Below are positions 7,630 to 17,035 of a stretch of 64,000 nt of DNA, piece by piece. Positions within the stretch are counted from its first letter, which is position 1. The number at the start of each line of letters is the position of its first letter. The notes under the pieces were generated by a model. The model was given only the letters and a program-made list of their open reading frames with translations, ran no database searches and had not been told where the DNA came from. The DNA comes from Bartonella machadoae (GTDB lineage: Bacteria; Pseudomonadota; Alphaproteobacteria; Rhizobiales; Rhizobiaceae), in NCBI RefSeq assembly GCF_022559585.1, contig NZ_CP087114.1, forward strand, positions 971,095 to 1,035,094. The letters run 5' to 3'. The translations under genes were made by a program, and so were the position numbers.

Positions 7630-7812
7630 ATGCGTGAAAAAACTTATGTCATTTTAACCAATGCGGATTTTGTGGCAGGCAATCGTTCACCGGGAAAAGG
7701 TGAAGAAATTTGTTTAAGCGATGAGGCGGCCAAATACCCATTGCTGCTTGGTCAGATTGCTGAGAAACAAACATCTGTCGTTTCTTCAACAAAGGCAGCG
7801 AAAGGTGCTTAA
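7630..7812 (+). CDS. Small phage protein between gpV and gpW, unknown
   Basis: 60 residues, ATG 7630 after a strong AAAGGAG box. It begins MREKTYVILTNADFVAGNRSPGKGEE and ends in an Ala/Lys-rich tail. The start is similar in style to small Mu-like proteins that sit near the baseplate genes, but I cannot name a family with confidence. Its position, good ribosome binding site and short spacing on both sides make it a real gene. Confidence 0.65.
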   Translation: MREKTYVILTNADFVAGNRSPGKGEEICLSDEAAKYPLLLGQIAEKQTSVVSSTKAAKGA

Positions 7813-7815
7813 AGC

Positions 7816-8202
7816 ATGCGCTGTGGAGTAAACGAAAAGGATGGCTCTCTGTTATATGGTTGGGCGCACTGCTGTCAGTCCCTTCGTAAATGTTTGACAA
7901 CAAAAATTGGCACACGGGTTTTGCGACGTTATTATGGATGTGATGTTGGAGCTTTCCAAGATGCCAATGCTGATCCGGCGACAATATTGCAGCTTTATCA
8001 AGCAATTGTACAAGCTTTAAACGACCCAGAATGTGGAGAGCCTGGATTTTCGTTGCAAAAGATAGATCTGATAAAAGCAACGCGGGAGGGAACATTCCAC
8101 TTTGTTCTCACAGGTGTGTTTTATCCCGATGGGCATTTGGGCGATTGGTCACATAAGGAGCCGATAAGTGTCGATTTAGAGGTGGGTGATGACAGAATTT
8201 GA
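7816..8202 (+). CDS. Baseplate wedge protein gpW (gp25-like)
   Basis: 128 residues. The pattern CCQSLRKCLTTKIGTRVLRRYYGCDV is the GPW/gp25 hallmark (consensus I-x-x-I-L-x-T-x-x-G-x-R-x-x-x-P-x-F-G). This lysozyme-folded but inactive protein joins wedges to the hub in contractile tails. It has an unusual number of Cys residues for this family. It overlaps gpJ by 14 bases. Confidence 0.85.
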   Translation: MRCGVNEKDGSLLYGWAHCCQSLRKCLTTKIGTRVLRRYYGCDVGAFQDANADPATILQLYQAIVQALNDPECGEPGFSLQKIDLIKATREGTFHFVLTGVFYPDGHLGDWSHKEPISVDLEVGDDRI

Positions 8203-9040
8203 GCAATTGCCCCTCCCACAAATTCTTGAAGAACTTTCCGTTGAGGCCATTTTACAGCAAAAAATCACCCGTTTAACCAAGCTTTTTGCCGCACAGAATA
8301 TCCCTTATAATGTGGAAAAGACGGCTTATGATCCTGTGGTTATTCAATTGCAAGCAGCCGCTTATGAAGAATTGCTGTTGCGCCAGCGGGTAAATGAGGT
8401 TGCGCGGGACAATCTTCTTGCTTTTGCGCGTGGGACAAGTTTAGACCATTTGGGGGATTTTCATGGGGTTTCCCGCCTTTTGGATGAGGATGATGAACGC
8501 TATCGTCGCCGTATTCGTTTGAATAGACAAGGGCATTCTACAGGTGGCACAATCCCACGTTATCAATATTTTGCCCTCTCAAGTGATATCCGTGTCAAGG
8601 ATGCTTTTGTTTATCGTGTGGGGAAAAGCCCGCTTATTCATGTTGCGCTTTTTAGCGATAGCCCTTCTGGTATTGCCGATGAGGCTTTGATTGCCAAGGT
8701 ACAAGCAGCTCTTGATGAAAAACAGGTTAAAATGACCAATGATCATATCCTTGTAAAAAGTGCTGTACAGCGGATTATCGATGTGCATGCTGATCTCTGG
8801 TTGTTGCCCAATGAAGGTCCCCTTGTTTTGGAAAAAGCCGTGAACAATTTGCAAACGGAATGGGCACGCGCGCAAAGGCTTGGGCGTGATCTGTCTTTAA
8901 GTTGGGTGATAAGCCGCTTGATGGTTGAAGGTGTCCACCATGTGATTTTAACACAGCCCTTAACAGATATTGTGGTCGCGCCTGATGAGGCGGTGGCTTT
9001 AGGGGAGATTGTCTTGTCTAAACGGGGGCATGCTTATTGA
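8189..9040 (+). CDS. Baseplate assembly protein gpJ
   Basis: 283 residues. It shows the Baseplate_J pattern: AAAYEELLLRQRVNEVARDNLLAFARGTSLDHLGDFHGVSRL is read across residues ~50-95, followed by ERYRRRIRL, then the beta-rich body and a C-terminal segment IVLSKRG. gpJ forms the wedge arms of P2-like baseplates. ATG 8189 lies next to a GTG at 8186, and AGAGGTGG provides the binding site. The stop overlaps the next ATG. Confidence 0.85.
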   Translation: MTEFEQLPLPQILEELSVEAILQQKITRLTKLFAAQNIPYNVEKTAYDPVVIQLQAAAYEELLLRQRVNEVARDNLLAFARGTSLDHLGDFHGVSRLLDEDDERYRRRIRLNRQGHSTGGTIPRYQYFALSSDIRVKDAFVYRVGKSPLIHVALFSDSPSGIADEALIAKVQAALDEKQVKMTNDHILVKSAVQRIIDVHADLWLLPNEGPLVLEKAVNNLQTEWARAQRLGRDLSLSWVISRLMVEGVHHVILTQPLTDIVVAPDEAVALGEIVLSKRGHAY

Positions 9041-10146
9041 TGATTTCCTCACTTTTACCGCAAAATTCGAGCTTGTTTGAACGCTGTTTAGCCGAAGCAA
9101 TGGCTTTTGATCCGCAGGTTAAAAACACTCTTGAAGAAATCCCCCGCGCGAAATTTATCACGCGTCCCCCTTCATGGTTGCCTTACTTGATCGACGAATA
9201 TGGTTTACAAGAATTAAGCCCATATTTTTCTAATCCTTATGATTTGATTGACCAAGGGCTGCAATGGCAAAATATTCGCGGTTCTTTAGCGGCCATTGAT
9301 AGAGGGCTTGCATGGCTTCAGATTACAGCACGATTTACACCAGCATGGTCAGGGCGTGCGTGGTGGAATTCCTTTCAACTTTACTTTGATCAATTGCCTG
9401 AACAAAGTGCTCTTGAAGCCATTGAAGCCATTACAGAACTTTCCAAAAGTTTGCGCTCTGATTTTCGCCGCGGTGTCAATGGTTATGACGTGCAAGCTAT
9501 GGAAGGCAATATGTCACGGCTTGATGACAGTCTGCTGGACTATGAGAGCGGTGTGCGCTTAACAGCGAGGGACACACTGTTTTCCTTTGGTCGCACAACA
9601 GAAATCAAGCACAGGCTGACAAAAGAAGAAGGCACACTAATTGGCAATTGGATGGATGACGGGGATGGGGAATTAAGTTGGGAGCAGATTGATTATCCAT
9701 GGGATATGGCAAATTTCCCTTGGTGTTCTGTTAAAAAACATGAACGCGATATTTTGATGGCAGAGTGGTTTTGCAACCGTACCCTTTATCTCGTGTTAAA
9801 AAACAGTGAGGATGATGTCATTGGATATCGCAGATGCAACATTGTCCAGCCGGTAGAACAGAATTTGGCGGGTGTGTATCACCATTTGGGCGATTGTTAT
9901 CAACCCTCCTTTATGGGCACAGCCGTTCTTATTGCAGCACGCACGGATTTTCAAGATGTTGACGGTAGAAAAGCCGCCTCTGTTGCTGTTTTGGTGCATG
10001 GGACTCCCAAACAACATGTTCCTTTGGGTAAGCTTTGGTGTGAGAGCAATGAACTGATTGGCGGGGTGGAGATCATCAAAACGCCCGTTACTATTCCTTT
10101 GCGCGGTGATGTTCGCGAGCAATTCAAGATTTTATTGAGGTTTTAA
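9040..10146 (+). CDS. Tail protein I family (baseplate)
   Basis: 368 residues. The N-terminal ~170 residues follow the P2 gpI pattern (SWLPYLIDEYGLQELSPYF, then GSLAAIDRGLAWL). The protein is about twice as long as P2 gpI, with a C-terminal extension (residues ~190-368) rich in Trp and acidic residues, as in other alphaproteobacterial prophages of this type. It is likely part of the baseplate wedge with gpJ. ATG 9040 overlaps the gpJ stop. Confidence 0.75.
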   Translation: MISSLLPQNSSLFERCLAEAMAFDPQVKNTLEEIPRAKFITRPPSWLPYLIDEYGLQELSPYFSNPYDLIDQGLQWQNIRGSLAAIDRGLAWLQITARFTPAWSGRAWWNSFQLYFDQLPEQSALEAIEAITELSKSLRSDFRRGVNGYDVQAMEGNMSRLDDSLLDYESGVRLTARDTLFSFGRTTEIKHRLTKEEGTLIGNWMDDGDGELSWEQIDYPWDMANFPWCSVKKHERDILMAEWFCNRTLYLVLKNSEDDVIGYRRCNIVQPVEQNLAGVYHHLGDCYQPSFMGTAVLIAARTDFQDVDGRKAASVAVLVHGTPKQHVPLGKLWCESNELIGGVEIIKTPVTIPLRGDVREQFKILLRF

Positions 10147-10147
10147 C

Positions 10148-13100
10148 ATGAAGCATGAAAGTGGTTTACCCTTTGCAATTGACAGATCTTGCGGCAAAGA
10201 CGACCAACAAAGCGTTGTCTTTTATGGGCAACGTCCCTTTATCCAAAGTGGTGAACTCAATGAGATGCAAACCATCATCAGGGGGCGCCATGACCGTTTG
10301 GGGCGTCTGGTTGCTAAAGAGGGAGACCGTGTTGAACGGGCAGATGCCTTTGTCAATAAAGACGCGAAGAGCGTTACTTTAACAGAGGGCAAAATCTATA
10401 TCGCAGGCGATATCTTTCCGGTCTCACAAGCGGTTCTGAATGCTGTTTCTATGGTTGGGCGTCTTGAAATCGGTGTGAAGTTGCAAAAAACATGGATTAC
10501 CCATGAGGATGATCCAGAGTTGTTGGGGCAAGTTCCCGGCACCTTGGCAGAAGGAGAGCCCGGTGCGGCACGCGAAACAGCAAAGCTTGTTTGGGCACTC
10601 AAAGAGGATGGGCAGCAAGGCACGTTCTTTCCTGTTTATATCTTACAAGATGGCATTTTGATTGATCAAAAGTCCCCCTCATTGCTGGAACCCGCCATGC
10701 AAGCCATTGCTACTTATGACCGTGCCCATGGTCATTATATCGTCAATGGATGCCGGGTGACGGCTCTGGGACCAAACAATGGTTGCCAAGTGTTTAGCAT
10801 TCAAGAAGGAGAAGCCAATATCAATGGCTTTAAGCGCAAGCGCCTTGCTGCTTTGCGCCATGAAGAGAAAGAAGAGTTTTCGACAAGCGTTGTGCCTAGT
10901 GAAACCCATATTTTTGCCCCGCAAAAAGGCACAACAAGCTTTACCTTTAAAAGTTATTATGCTCCCATTGCCGATATCCACTCTCTTTTGTTGACAAAAG
11001 AAAAAACCGTTACAGTTACACGCGGTGCGGTCGTTGCTGGGCGTGATGGTGTTCCCGATAAAAGCATCACCTCTTTTCTCAAAGTTGTGCAAGGCGACAA
11101 GGAATTCAAAGAAGGAACGGATTTTAAAAAGACCGGTGATACCATTGACTGGGCACCGGTGGGAGATGAACCGCGTCCTGGCAGCAGTTACACGGTAACC
11201 TATCGCTATCGTGCACAAGTGACCGCCGATAAGGTCACGGCACAGGAAATCACTGTCTCAGGGGGTGCGCAAGGAGGGGATATCATTGTCAGTTACACCT
11301 ACAAATTGCCCCGTATTGACCGTATAGGGCTTAATACACAAGGCACGGTTGTCTATATCAAAGGAATCTCCGCTGATCATCCCATGGCGCCCAGCGTTCC
11401 TGAGGATGTGTTGTCCCTTGCCACCATCACCAACAGTTGGTTGGATACCCCGCTTGTGGTCAATGATGGCACGCGTGTTGCCCCCTATGATGAGATGTGG
11501 CGTTATTTTCAACGGGTGCTCTCCCTTGATCGCTTGATGCAATTAGAGCGCATTAAAAGCAATGTTGACTCTAAAGAGCCCGTTGCCAAAAAAGGCATGT
11601 TTGCTGACCCGTTCCTTGATGATACTTACAGAGATGAAGGGTTCACGCAAACAGGGGCTGTCGGCAATGGCATTTTACAGCTGGCTATTGATCCAACCTT
11701 TTACACCGCCCCTTTAAAGGCTCCTGTCACCCTTGACTGGACCAATGAAGTGATCATTGCCCAAGAATTGACAACCGCTTGCGAAAAAATCAACCCCTAT
11801 CAAAACTTTGCTCCTCTGACTGGTAGAGTAACTCTCACACCCGCAACAGATTTTTGGCATGTCCAGCGCACCGATTGGCTCTCAAGTGTCACCAATCAAC
11901 TAAACATGGGATGGAACCGTGGTAGCACTATCCGTAACACAGAAGTGCGTGATGATCTCATCAATACGCATCAAGAACAAATCGATTTCTTAAGACAAAT
12001 TACCCTTGGCTTTAAAATTGAAGGTTTTGGCAAGGGAGAAATTTTAGACAGTCTCACCTTTGATGGTGTAAGTGTCATGCCAGCGAACCGCCTTGCTGCC
12101 AATAGCACTGGCATTTTGGAAGGCAGTTTCAAGATCCCTGAAAATATTCCTGCCGGTACAAAAAGTGTTGTGGCACGAGGCAAAGGGGGAACCCTTGCAA
12201 CAGGTCTCTTTACCGGACAAGGTGTTATTGATGTGAAAGTGATGCGGCACACCACAACAGTCAAGATCTGGACGCAAGTGGACCCGCAAGCGCAAGTCTT
12301 TACACCAGAAGAAACACGGCAAATCACCGGTATTGACTTTCATCTTTGCAAAATTGGCAATCCCAATCATGATCTGGTGATTGATTTGGTGACAACCGAA
12401 AACGGCTATCCCACCGCCAATATCCAAGCACAAAGTTTTTATTCCATGAAGGGGGCAAAAACCGGATGGGCACAGGCACGCTATGCTGTCCCACTCCTCG
12501 TGCCCAATGACCGCTTAACGGCTTTTGTCATTAAAACCGATGATAGTGATCATTCTCTCTCTTTGGCAAAGCTTGGCGATTTTGATGAAGAACAGCAAAG
12601 ATTTGTCTCAAGCCACCCTTATGTGACCGGTCCTCGTTTTTCCTCTGTCAATGCGCAAACATGGAGTGCCCATCAAGATGAGGCTTTGGCTTTTCGTGTC
12701 TTGGCAGCTCGCTACAGACAAACAACAAAAACCATAGATCTTGGCACATTTGATCTTGTTGACTGTTCTGATTTACAAATCCGTAGCGCGGTTGAATTGC
12801 CTTCTAGTGATTGTTCGGTGATCTTTGAAATTGAAAGAAACAACGGCACAATTTATCAACTCTTACCCTTTCAATTGCTCAGTCTTACCGAATATATCAG
12901 TGAAACAGTTCGATTACGTGCTATTCTTAAAGGCACGGAGAAACTCTCACCGGTTCTGTTTGCTCCCATTCAGTTGATTGCCGGCAAGATCCATAACACA
13001 GCAACCTATGTCACCCGTGCTTTTGCCTTTGGTGAGAAGGCAAGATTGACCAGCTATATCAAGACCTTTTTACCAGGCGGCTCCACATTCACCCTCGAGA

Positions 13101-13291
13101 TGCAACTGGATGATGGTGCTTTTACCCCCCTCACCTTAGAGGAAACAGAACAGCTTATGGAACCCCTTTGGACAGAGCGAAAATTTGTCAGTCACGACCA
13201 AACAGCAAAGCAAGCGCGCTTGAAACTCACGCTAACCGGTGGACCTTGCGCACGGTCAATGCTGCGTGATTTTGGTGCTGGCATCTTGTGA
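10148..13291 (+). CDS. Large tail/baseplate protein with DUF4815
   Basis: 1047 residues, the longest gene of the prophage arm. The N-terminus (FYGQRPFIQSGELNEMQTI) and the segment HEDDPELLGQVPGTLAEGEPGA match DUF4815, a family found in tail regions of Rhizobiales phages. The rest is beta-rich with several repeated strands (KSYYAPIADIHSLLL, SGGAQGGDIIVSYTY), which suggests an elongated trimeric structure. It sits between gpI and the fibre, the place of a fibre-connecting or adsorption-apparatus protein. The function has not been shown. Start ATG 10148 directly follows the previous stop. Confidence 0.7.
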   Translation: MKHESGLPFAIDRSCGKDDQQSVVFYGQRPFIQSGELNEMQTIIRGRHDRLGRLVAKEGDRVERADAFVNKDAKSVTLTEGKIYIAGDIFPVSQAVLNAVSMVGRLEIGVKLQKTWITHEDDPELLGQVPGTLAEGEPGAARETAKLVWALKEDGQQGTFFPVYILQDGILIDQKSPSLLEPAMQAIATYDRAHGHYIVNGCRVTALGPNNGCQVFSIQEGEANINGFKRKRLAALRHEEKEEFSTSVVPSETHIFAPQKGTTSFTFKSYYAPIADIHSLLLTKEKTVTVTRGAVVAGRDGVPDKSITSFLKVVQGDKEFKEGTDFKKTGDTIDWAPVGDEPRPGSSYTVTYRYRAQVTADKVTAQEITVSGGAQGGDIIVSYTYKLPRIDRIGLNTQGTVVYIKGISADHPMAPSVPEDVLSLATITNSWLDTPLVVNDGTRVAPYDEMWRYFQRVLSLDRLMQLERIKSNVDSKEPVAKKGMFADPFLDDTYRDEGFTQTGAVGNGILQLAIDPTFYTAPLKAPVTLDWTNEVIIAQELTTACEKINPYQNFAPLTGRVTLTPATDFWHVQRTDWLSSVTNQLNMGWNRGSTIRNTEVRDDLINTHQEQIDFLRQITLGFKIEGFGKGEILDSLTFDGVSVMPANRLAANSTGILEGSFKIPENIPAGTKSVVARGKGGTLATGLFTGQGVIDVKVMRHTTTVKIWTQVDPQAQVFTPEETRQITGIDFHLCKIGNPNHDLVIDLVTTENGYPTANIQAQSFYSMKGAKTGWAQARYAVPLLVPNDRLTAFVIKTDDSDHSLSLAKLGDFDEEQQRFVSSHPYVTGPRFSSVNAQTWSAHQDEALAFRVLAARYRQTTKTIDLGTFDLVDCSDLQIRSAVELPSSDCSVIFEIERNNGTIYQLLPFQLLSLTEYISETVRLRAILKGTEKLSPVLFAPIQLIAGKIHNTATYVTRAFAFGEKARLTSYIKTFLPGGSTFTLEMQLDDGAFTPLTLEETEQLMEPLWTERKFVSHDQTAKQARLKLTLTGGPCARSMLRDFGAGIL

Positions 13292-13358
13292 TGCCCCTTC
13301 GCTTTGAGAGATGGGATTTTAGACTGCTTGAGAGATTTGGAAAATTTGGAGAATGGAA

Positions 13359-14729
13359 ATGACAAAAAGCAAAAAGCTTGCAATGGAATTGCCTAAAGAA
13401 GGGCGTTTTATCAGTTCTGAATTCCCTATTTTGCGTGAGAACTTGACAAAAATTGATCAAGCCATCATGGAAGTTGAGGAAAAGCTAGATGAAAAAGCCC
13501 CTGCAAAACACACGCATAGCATAGGGGATGTTACAGATCTTGAAGCAGCCCTCAAAGGCAAAATGGCAGCAGATAAAACCTTCACTTTAACCGATTTGGG
13601 CGATATCGAGGGCGCTAAGGACGCTGCTAACAATTATGTTCTCTATAAAGCAAGCAACAATCATTTTACCTTTGGCAGTGCTGTCTCCCTTCTTGGAGCG
13701 CACCAACACAAAATTGAAGATATTGTCGGTCTTGATGCGTTTAGAGCTAAGATTAATGAAGATCTGACAAGCTATGGGCGCTTAGCGCAAGCCAATGAAT
13801 GGCAAAATTACAATAAGTTTACCAGCAAAGTCACCATTGGTGATAGCTTAGAGCTTTCGGGAAACTCGTCCTTGAACCTCATCCAAAATGGTAGAGTTGT
13901 GACAAGTTTAACTGCAACGGGAAGCAAGCTCAAAGGACCACTCAAAGTTGATGGTGAAGCTGTTTATACGAAAAGTGAAATAGATAAATTGGTGGCTTCA
14001 TTGAACAAAAAACCTGTCGAAATCCTCATGACAGAAAGCGGCACTATCCCGTTTCCTGAAGGTATGACCGATAACACAGAAATTGAAGTATGTGCTTGGG
14101 GTGGCGGTGGAGGCGGCGGAGGTGATGGTGGAAATAATAATAACGGTGGAGGTGGTGGTGGAGGTGCTCAATATGCACGTGTTAAAATTAAGGGAGCCGA
14201 TCTAAAAAAAGCGAAAACAGTTCAAATTGGTAGGGGAGGAAAAGGTGGCAGAAGCAACGGAAATCATGGTGGATACACAATTATTAAAGGAATTATTTGT
14301 GCTGGTGGTGGTGGTTATGGTGGTGGCAATGACAACACCCCTGGTGGCTATTATAATGCCTATGGCTCTCTCGGCAATGGTGGCAAAGGCGGGTTAGGCG
14401 GTATAGGCGGTGGCACTTGGAAAAAAAGCGATGCGGCTATGAAAAATGAAAGTTTTATTTTTTCTGGTGGATTAGGTGGTGCAGGCGGCAACAACTCCGA
14501 TATCAATGGCGACAATGGTGGAAACAGTATTTATGGCGGCGGCGGTGGCGGCGGCGGTGGCAAAAAGAATGGCAAAGGCGGTTATGGTGGCAATAACGGG
14601 GGAGGTAATGGTGGTGATTACGGAGCTAACGGTGGTGGCGGTGGCGGTGGATATTTTCGTGGAAAGGATGGCAGTAAAATTGGCGGTGACGGTGGCGACG
14701 GAGCAATCTTATTGAGATTTTTTATATAG
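13359..14729 (+). CDS. Tail fibre with glycine-rich C-terminal domain
   Basis: 456 residues. Residues 1-~60 form a basic-helical anchor, then fibre repeats (AKHTHSIGDVTDLEAALKGKM; GAHQHKIEDIVGL) typical of gpH-like tail fibres. From residue ~245 to the end about half of the residues are Gly, in runs of up to seven, mixed with Asn, Asp and Ser, alternating with short beta segments. This resembles the glycine-rich receptor-binding domains of some phage adhesins. The DNA is GGT/GGC repetitive. ATG 13359 is preferred over ATG 13353 because GGAG at 13348 is only one base from the earlier start. It probably recognises the host surface. Confidence 0.75.
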   Translation: MTKSKKLAMELPKEGRFISSEFPILRENLTKIDQAIMEVEEKLDEKAPAKHTHSIGDVTDLEAALKGKMAADKTFTLTDLGDIEGAKDAANNYVLYKASNNHFTFGSAVSLLGAHQHKIEDIVGLDAFRAKINEDLTSYGRLAQANEWQNYNKFTSKVTIGDSLELSGNSSLNLIQNGRVVTSLTATGSKLKGPLKVDGEAVYTKSEIDKLVASLNKKPVEILMTESGTIPFPEGMTDNTEIEVCAWGGGGGGGGDGGNNNNGGGGGGGAQYARVKIKGADLKKAKTVQIGRGGKGGRSNGNHGGYTIIKGIICAGGGGYGGGNDNTPGGYYNAYGSLGNGGKGGLGGIGGGTWKKSDAAMKNESFIFSGGLGGAGGNNSDINGDNGGNSIYGGGGGGGGGKKNGKGGYGGNNGGGNGGDYGANGGGGGGGYFRGKDGSKIGGDGGDGAILLRFFI

Positions 14730-14738
14730 GAGCTTTTT

Positions 14739-14966
14739 ATGGAATATGCAGTTGTTGAAAAGGGTGTGGTAACAAATATTATCGTTGCCTCAGAAAATTA
14801 TGTTCATTTGTCTGAGGGAGAGGCAATTGCCTCAAATGAAGCGCAAATTGGTTGGACTTATAAAGATGGGGTGTTCTCTCCTCCCATTATTGATGAAGAA
14901 AACAATTCTTTGTCTTCTGAAAGGGCTAAGACAGACGCAGCGGTAGAATCTATGAAAGAACGATAA
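14739..14966 (+). CDS. Small fibre-associated protein, possibly fibre assembly chaperone
   Basis: 75 residues, ATG 14739 preceded by TAGGAG. The first half (YAVVEKGVVTNIIVASENY) followed by a W-T-Y-K-D-G-V-F-S-P-P segment is the pattern of small proteins encoded right after tail fibres, often labelled tail fibre assembly or XkdW-like. The C-terminal ~25 residues are charged and helical. Function is inferred mainly from position. Confidence 0.5.
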   Translation: MEYAVVEKGVVTNIIVASENYVHLSEGEAIASNEAQIGWTYKDGVFSPPIIDEENNSLSSERAKTDAAVESMKER

Positions 14967-15224
14967 GAGAAAGATGAACAAGCTTAGTATAATTGTTGAG
15001 AATAGATTATAACCAACATTGTTGGATGCAAGCTCTTGTATCAAAAATAATCGAATGGTTTGACGCACGCTTATTGTGTGATAGCTTAAGCTATATCATT
15101 TTCTTTTAAAGTCCTTTTCAAAGGGGTTTCAAAGCCTTTTTAAAGGAATTTTTTGACTGACAGTGTCAGTCTTATGCGGTTTGATCCTTGTTGTTATTGT
15201 TGCTTTATTGATTTGGAGCGCAAG
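14967..15224. other. Non-coding gap between fibre and sheath modules
   Basis: About 258 bases without a supported gene. The right half holds a run of CCTTTTCAAAGG-like and TCAAAG repeats (15113-15146) and the second copy of the GACTGAC dyad (15155-15171). The left half has no recognisable feature. The layout resembles the gap before the protease gene and probably carries the promoter for sheath to gpD. Confidence 0.5.
15155..15171. promoter_or_regulatory. Dyad element, copy 2 (candidate operator of the sheath module)
   Basis: GACTGACAGTGTCAGTC: perfect seven-base arms around AGT, 54 bases before the sheath ATG. It matches the copy at 3111 in 16 of 17 bases, and both have TTTT before and CTTAT after. 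It is a good candidate for the binding site of a late-gene activator or for a prophage-specific promoter. Confidence 0.55.
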
Positions 15225-16514
15225 ATGGCAACAGAATTTAATCATGGTATCCGCATTGTTGAGGCTGGTGAAAGCTCTAGACCGTTGGCAACATTTGATC
15301 AGACGGCGATTGGCGCGGTTGTTACAGCCCCTGATGCTGATGGACAAATTTATCCGGTAAACGAGCCTGTTTTGGTTTTTACCCATGAAACAGAGAAAAT
15401 CCAAAAGCTGGGGCAAAGGGGCACAGCTCTTGATGTGATTCATGCTGTATGCGCGCAAGGGGTTGAGGCCAAAATTATCCTTGTGCGGGTAGAAGAAAAG
15501 TCGACAATTTCTGAAACACAAGCCGAAATGGTAGGGTCCAATGCTGCCTTAACCGGTGTTCATGCTTTGACCCATGCACGTGGGCATTTAGGGGTTGAAC
15601 CTGGAATTTTGTTGGCACCAGCTTATAGTGCAGGGCGCCTTGACAATGGTAAAAACCCTGTGGCTGATGCGCTAGAACAGGTTGCCGAAAAGCTGCAAGC
15701 AATTGCGGTTTTTGACACAGGGGGCAAAAACACCGAAGAAAGCCTTGCTTATCGCGCTGATTTTTCCTCACGCTTTTGTTATTTGATTGACCCCTTTGTA
15801 CGGGTGGCAAACGGTGAGGGTGGTTATTGTATTAAACCGGCAAGTCCCTTTGCCGCAGCGATGTTTATCAAACGCGATAAGCAAAAGGGGGGTGTTTTTT
15901 GGTCGCCTTCAAACCAAGATGTACATGGCATTTTAGGCACAGCGCGCCCCATTAGCTATTTTGATGGCGAAATCGATCATGAGGCAAATCGTCTTAACCA
16001 AGCCGATATTGCTACCTTTATTCCGGCACGGCTTAGCCAAAATGCGCAAGGTCAAATGGCTGCCAATGGACGGATTTTATGGGGCAATCATACCACATCT
16101 TCTGATCCGCTTTGGCGCTTTGTCAATGTGGTGCGCACCCGTGCAGCACTGGAAAAGACCATCATCAATAGTTTCCGCCCTTTTGCCAATGATGAGAATT
16201 TGACCGGTCAACATGTCATTGCCATTACGAGAAGTCTCACGCAGTTTCTTGATGATATGATTGCTCGTGGTGCCCTGCTTGGTGGACGTGTTTGGTTTGA
16301 TCGTGATTTGAATTCCAATAGCACTTTGCAATTGGGCAAGCTGCGGGTTGAATTTGATGCCGAAGAAGTGCCTCCTCTAGAAGATTTAAGTTTTGGGAGC
16401 CGGCGCAATGGCGCTTATTTTGACCGATTGGCTGAAGACATCCAAAAGAAAATGACCTATCAATTTGGCGATACGCTAGAGAGCTATCGCAAAGCAGCAA
16501 GGAGTGAAGCATGA
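15225..16514 (+). CDS. Tail sheath protein (gpFI)
   Basis: 429 residues. It has the P2-type sheath pattern: EFNHGIRIVEAGESSRPL, a middle domain with PGILLAPAYS, PFAAAMFIKRDKQKGGVFWSPSNQ read over residues ~205-230, ISYFDGEIDHEAN, and the conserved C-terminal sheath domain around FRPFANDENLTGQHV. It forms the contractile sheath around the tube. ATG 15225 has TTGGAG eight bases ahead. The longer upstream frame from TTG 15153 would run through the dyad element and is not used. Confidence 0.9.
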   Translation: MATEFNHGIRIVEAGESSRPLATFDQTAIGAVVTAPDADGQIYPVNEPVLVFTHETEKIQKLGQRGTALDVIHAVCAQGVEAKIILVRVEEKSTISETQAEMVGSNAALTGVHALTHARGHLGVEPGILLAPAYSAGRLDNGKNPVADALEQVAEKLQAIAVFDTGGKNTEESLAYRADFSSRFCYLIDPFVRVANGEGGYCIKPASPFAAAMFIKRDKQKGGVFWSPSNQDVHGILGTARPISYFDGEIDHEANRLNQADIATFIPARLSQNAQGQMAANGRILWGNHTTSSDPLWRFVNVVRTRAALEKTIINSFRPFANDENLTGQHVIAITRSLTQFLDDMIARGALLGGRVWFDRDLNSNSTLQLGKLRVEFDAEEVPPLEDLSFGSRRNGAYFDRLAEDIQKKMTYQFGDTLESYRKAARSEA

Positions 16515-17029
16515 CTTTACGGATTGTTCGTGGTTTTACCCTGATTGTTGATGATGATGTCAATCTTCATCTTGATCTTGAAACACTCAAACTGCCCACC
16601 TTAGAAGAACTCACCGAAACCTATCAACCAGGCGGTTCTGATATGCAAATTGATGTGAGCGGTCTTGGTGTGAAAGCTTTAAGCTTGCAAATGAAGATCC
16701 GCAGTCATACCCCCGAAGTTATCGGTATCTTTGCTGGTCCCCCTGGTCTTCGTCATAAATTTACTGGCAAAAAACATGTGGTGTCTGAAGAAGATGGGCG
16801 CGAGCATGAACATTCCATTGATGTCACAGGGCGCTTGGTCAAAGTCGATAGCGAGGGTCTTACTGCTGGAAAAGCGACGGGCTATGATTGTGAGATTAAG
16901 AATATTTGGGACTATAGCGAATATTGGGATGGTGCTGTTTTGCATCGCTTTTCATTTAAACGGGGTGGTTGGCTTGTGCGCAATGGGCAGGATATTGGTG
17001 GGCGCAGGCGCTCTATCCTCAATTTATAG
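16511..17029 (+). CDS. Major tail tube protein (gpFII)
   Basis: 172 residues. It starts MTLRIVRGFTLIVDDDVNLHL and carries YQPGGSDMQIDVSGLGVKAL, the P2 FII pattern, with a C-terminal region GYDCEIKNIWDYSEYWDG. The protein polymerises into the inner tube. It overlaps the sheath stop by four bases (ATGA), the usual sheath-tube pairing. Confidence 0.9.
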   Translation: MTLRIVRGFTLIVDDDVNLHLDLETLKLPTLEELTETYQPGGSDMQIDVSGLGVKALSLQMKIRSHTPEVIGIFAGPPGLRHKFTGKKHVVSEEDGREHEHSIDVTGRLVKVDSEGLTAGKATGYDCEIKNIWDYSEYWDGAVLHRFSFKRGGWLVRNGQDIGGRRRSILNL

Positions 17030-17035
17030 GAAACT

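Noticed and set aside
14476..14715. Second plus-strand frame inside the glycine-rich fibre end
   Set aside because: It arises from GGT/GGC repeats read in another frame (Val/Ala/Met-rich) and has no independent support.
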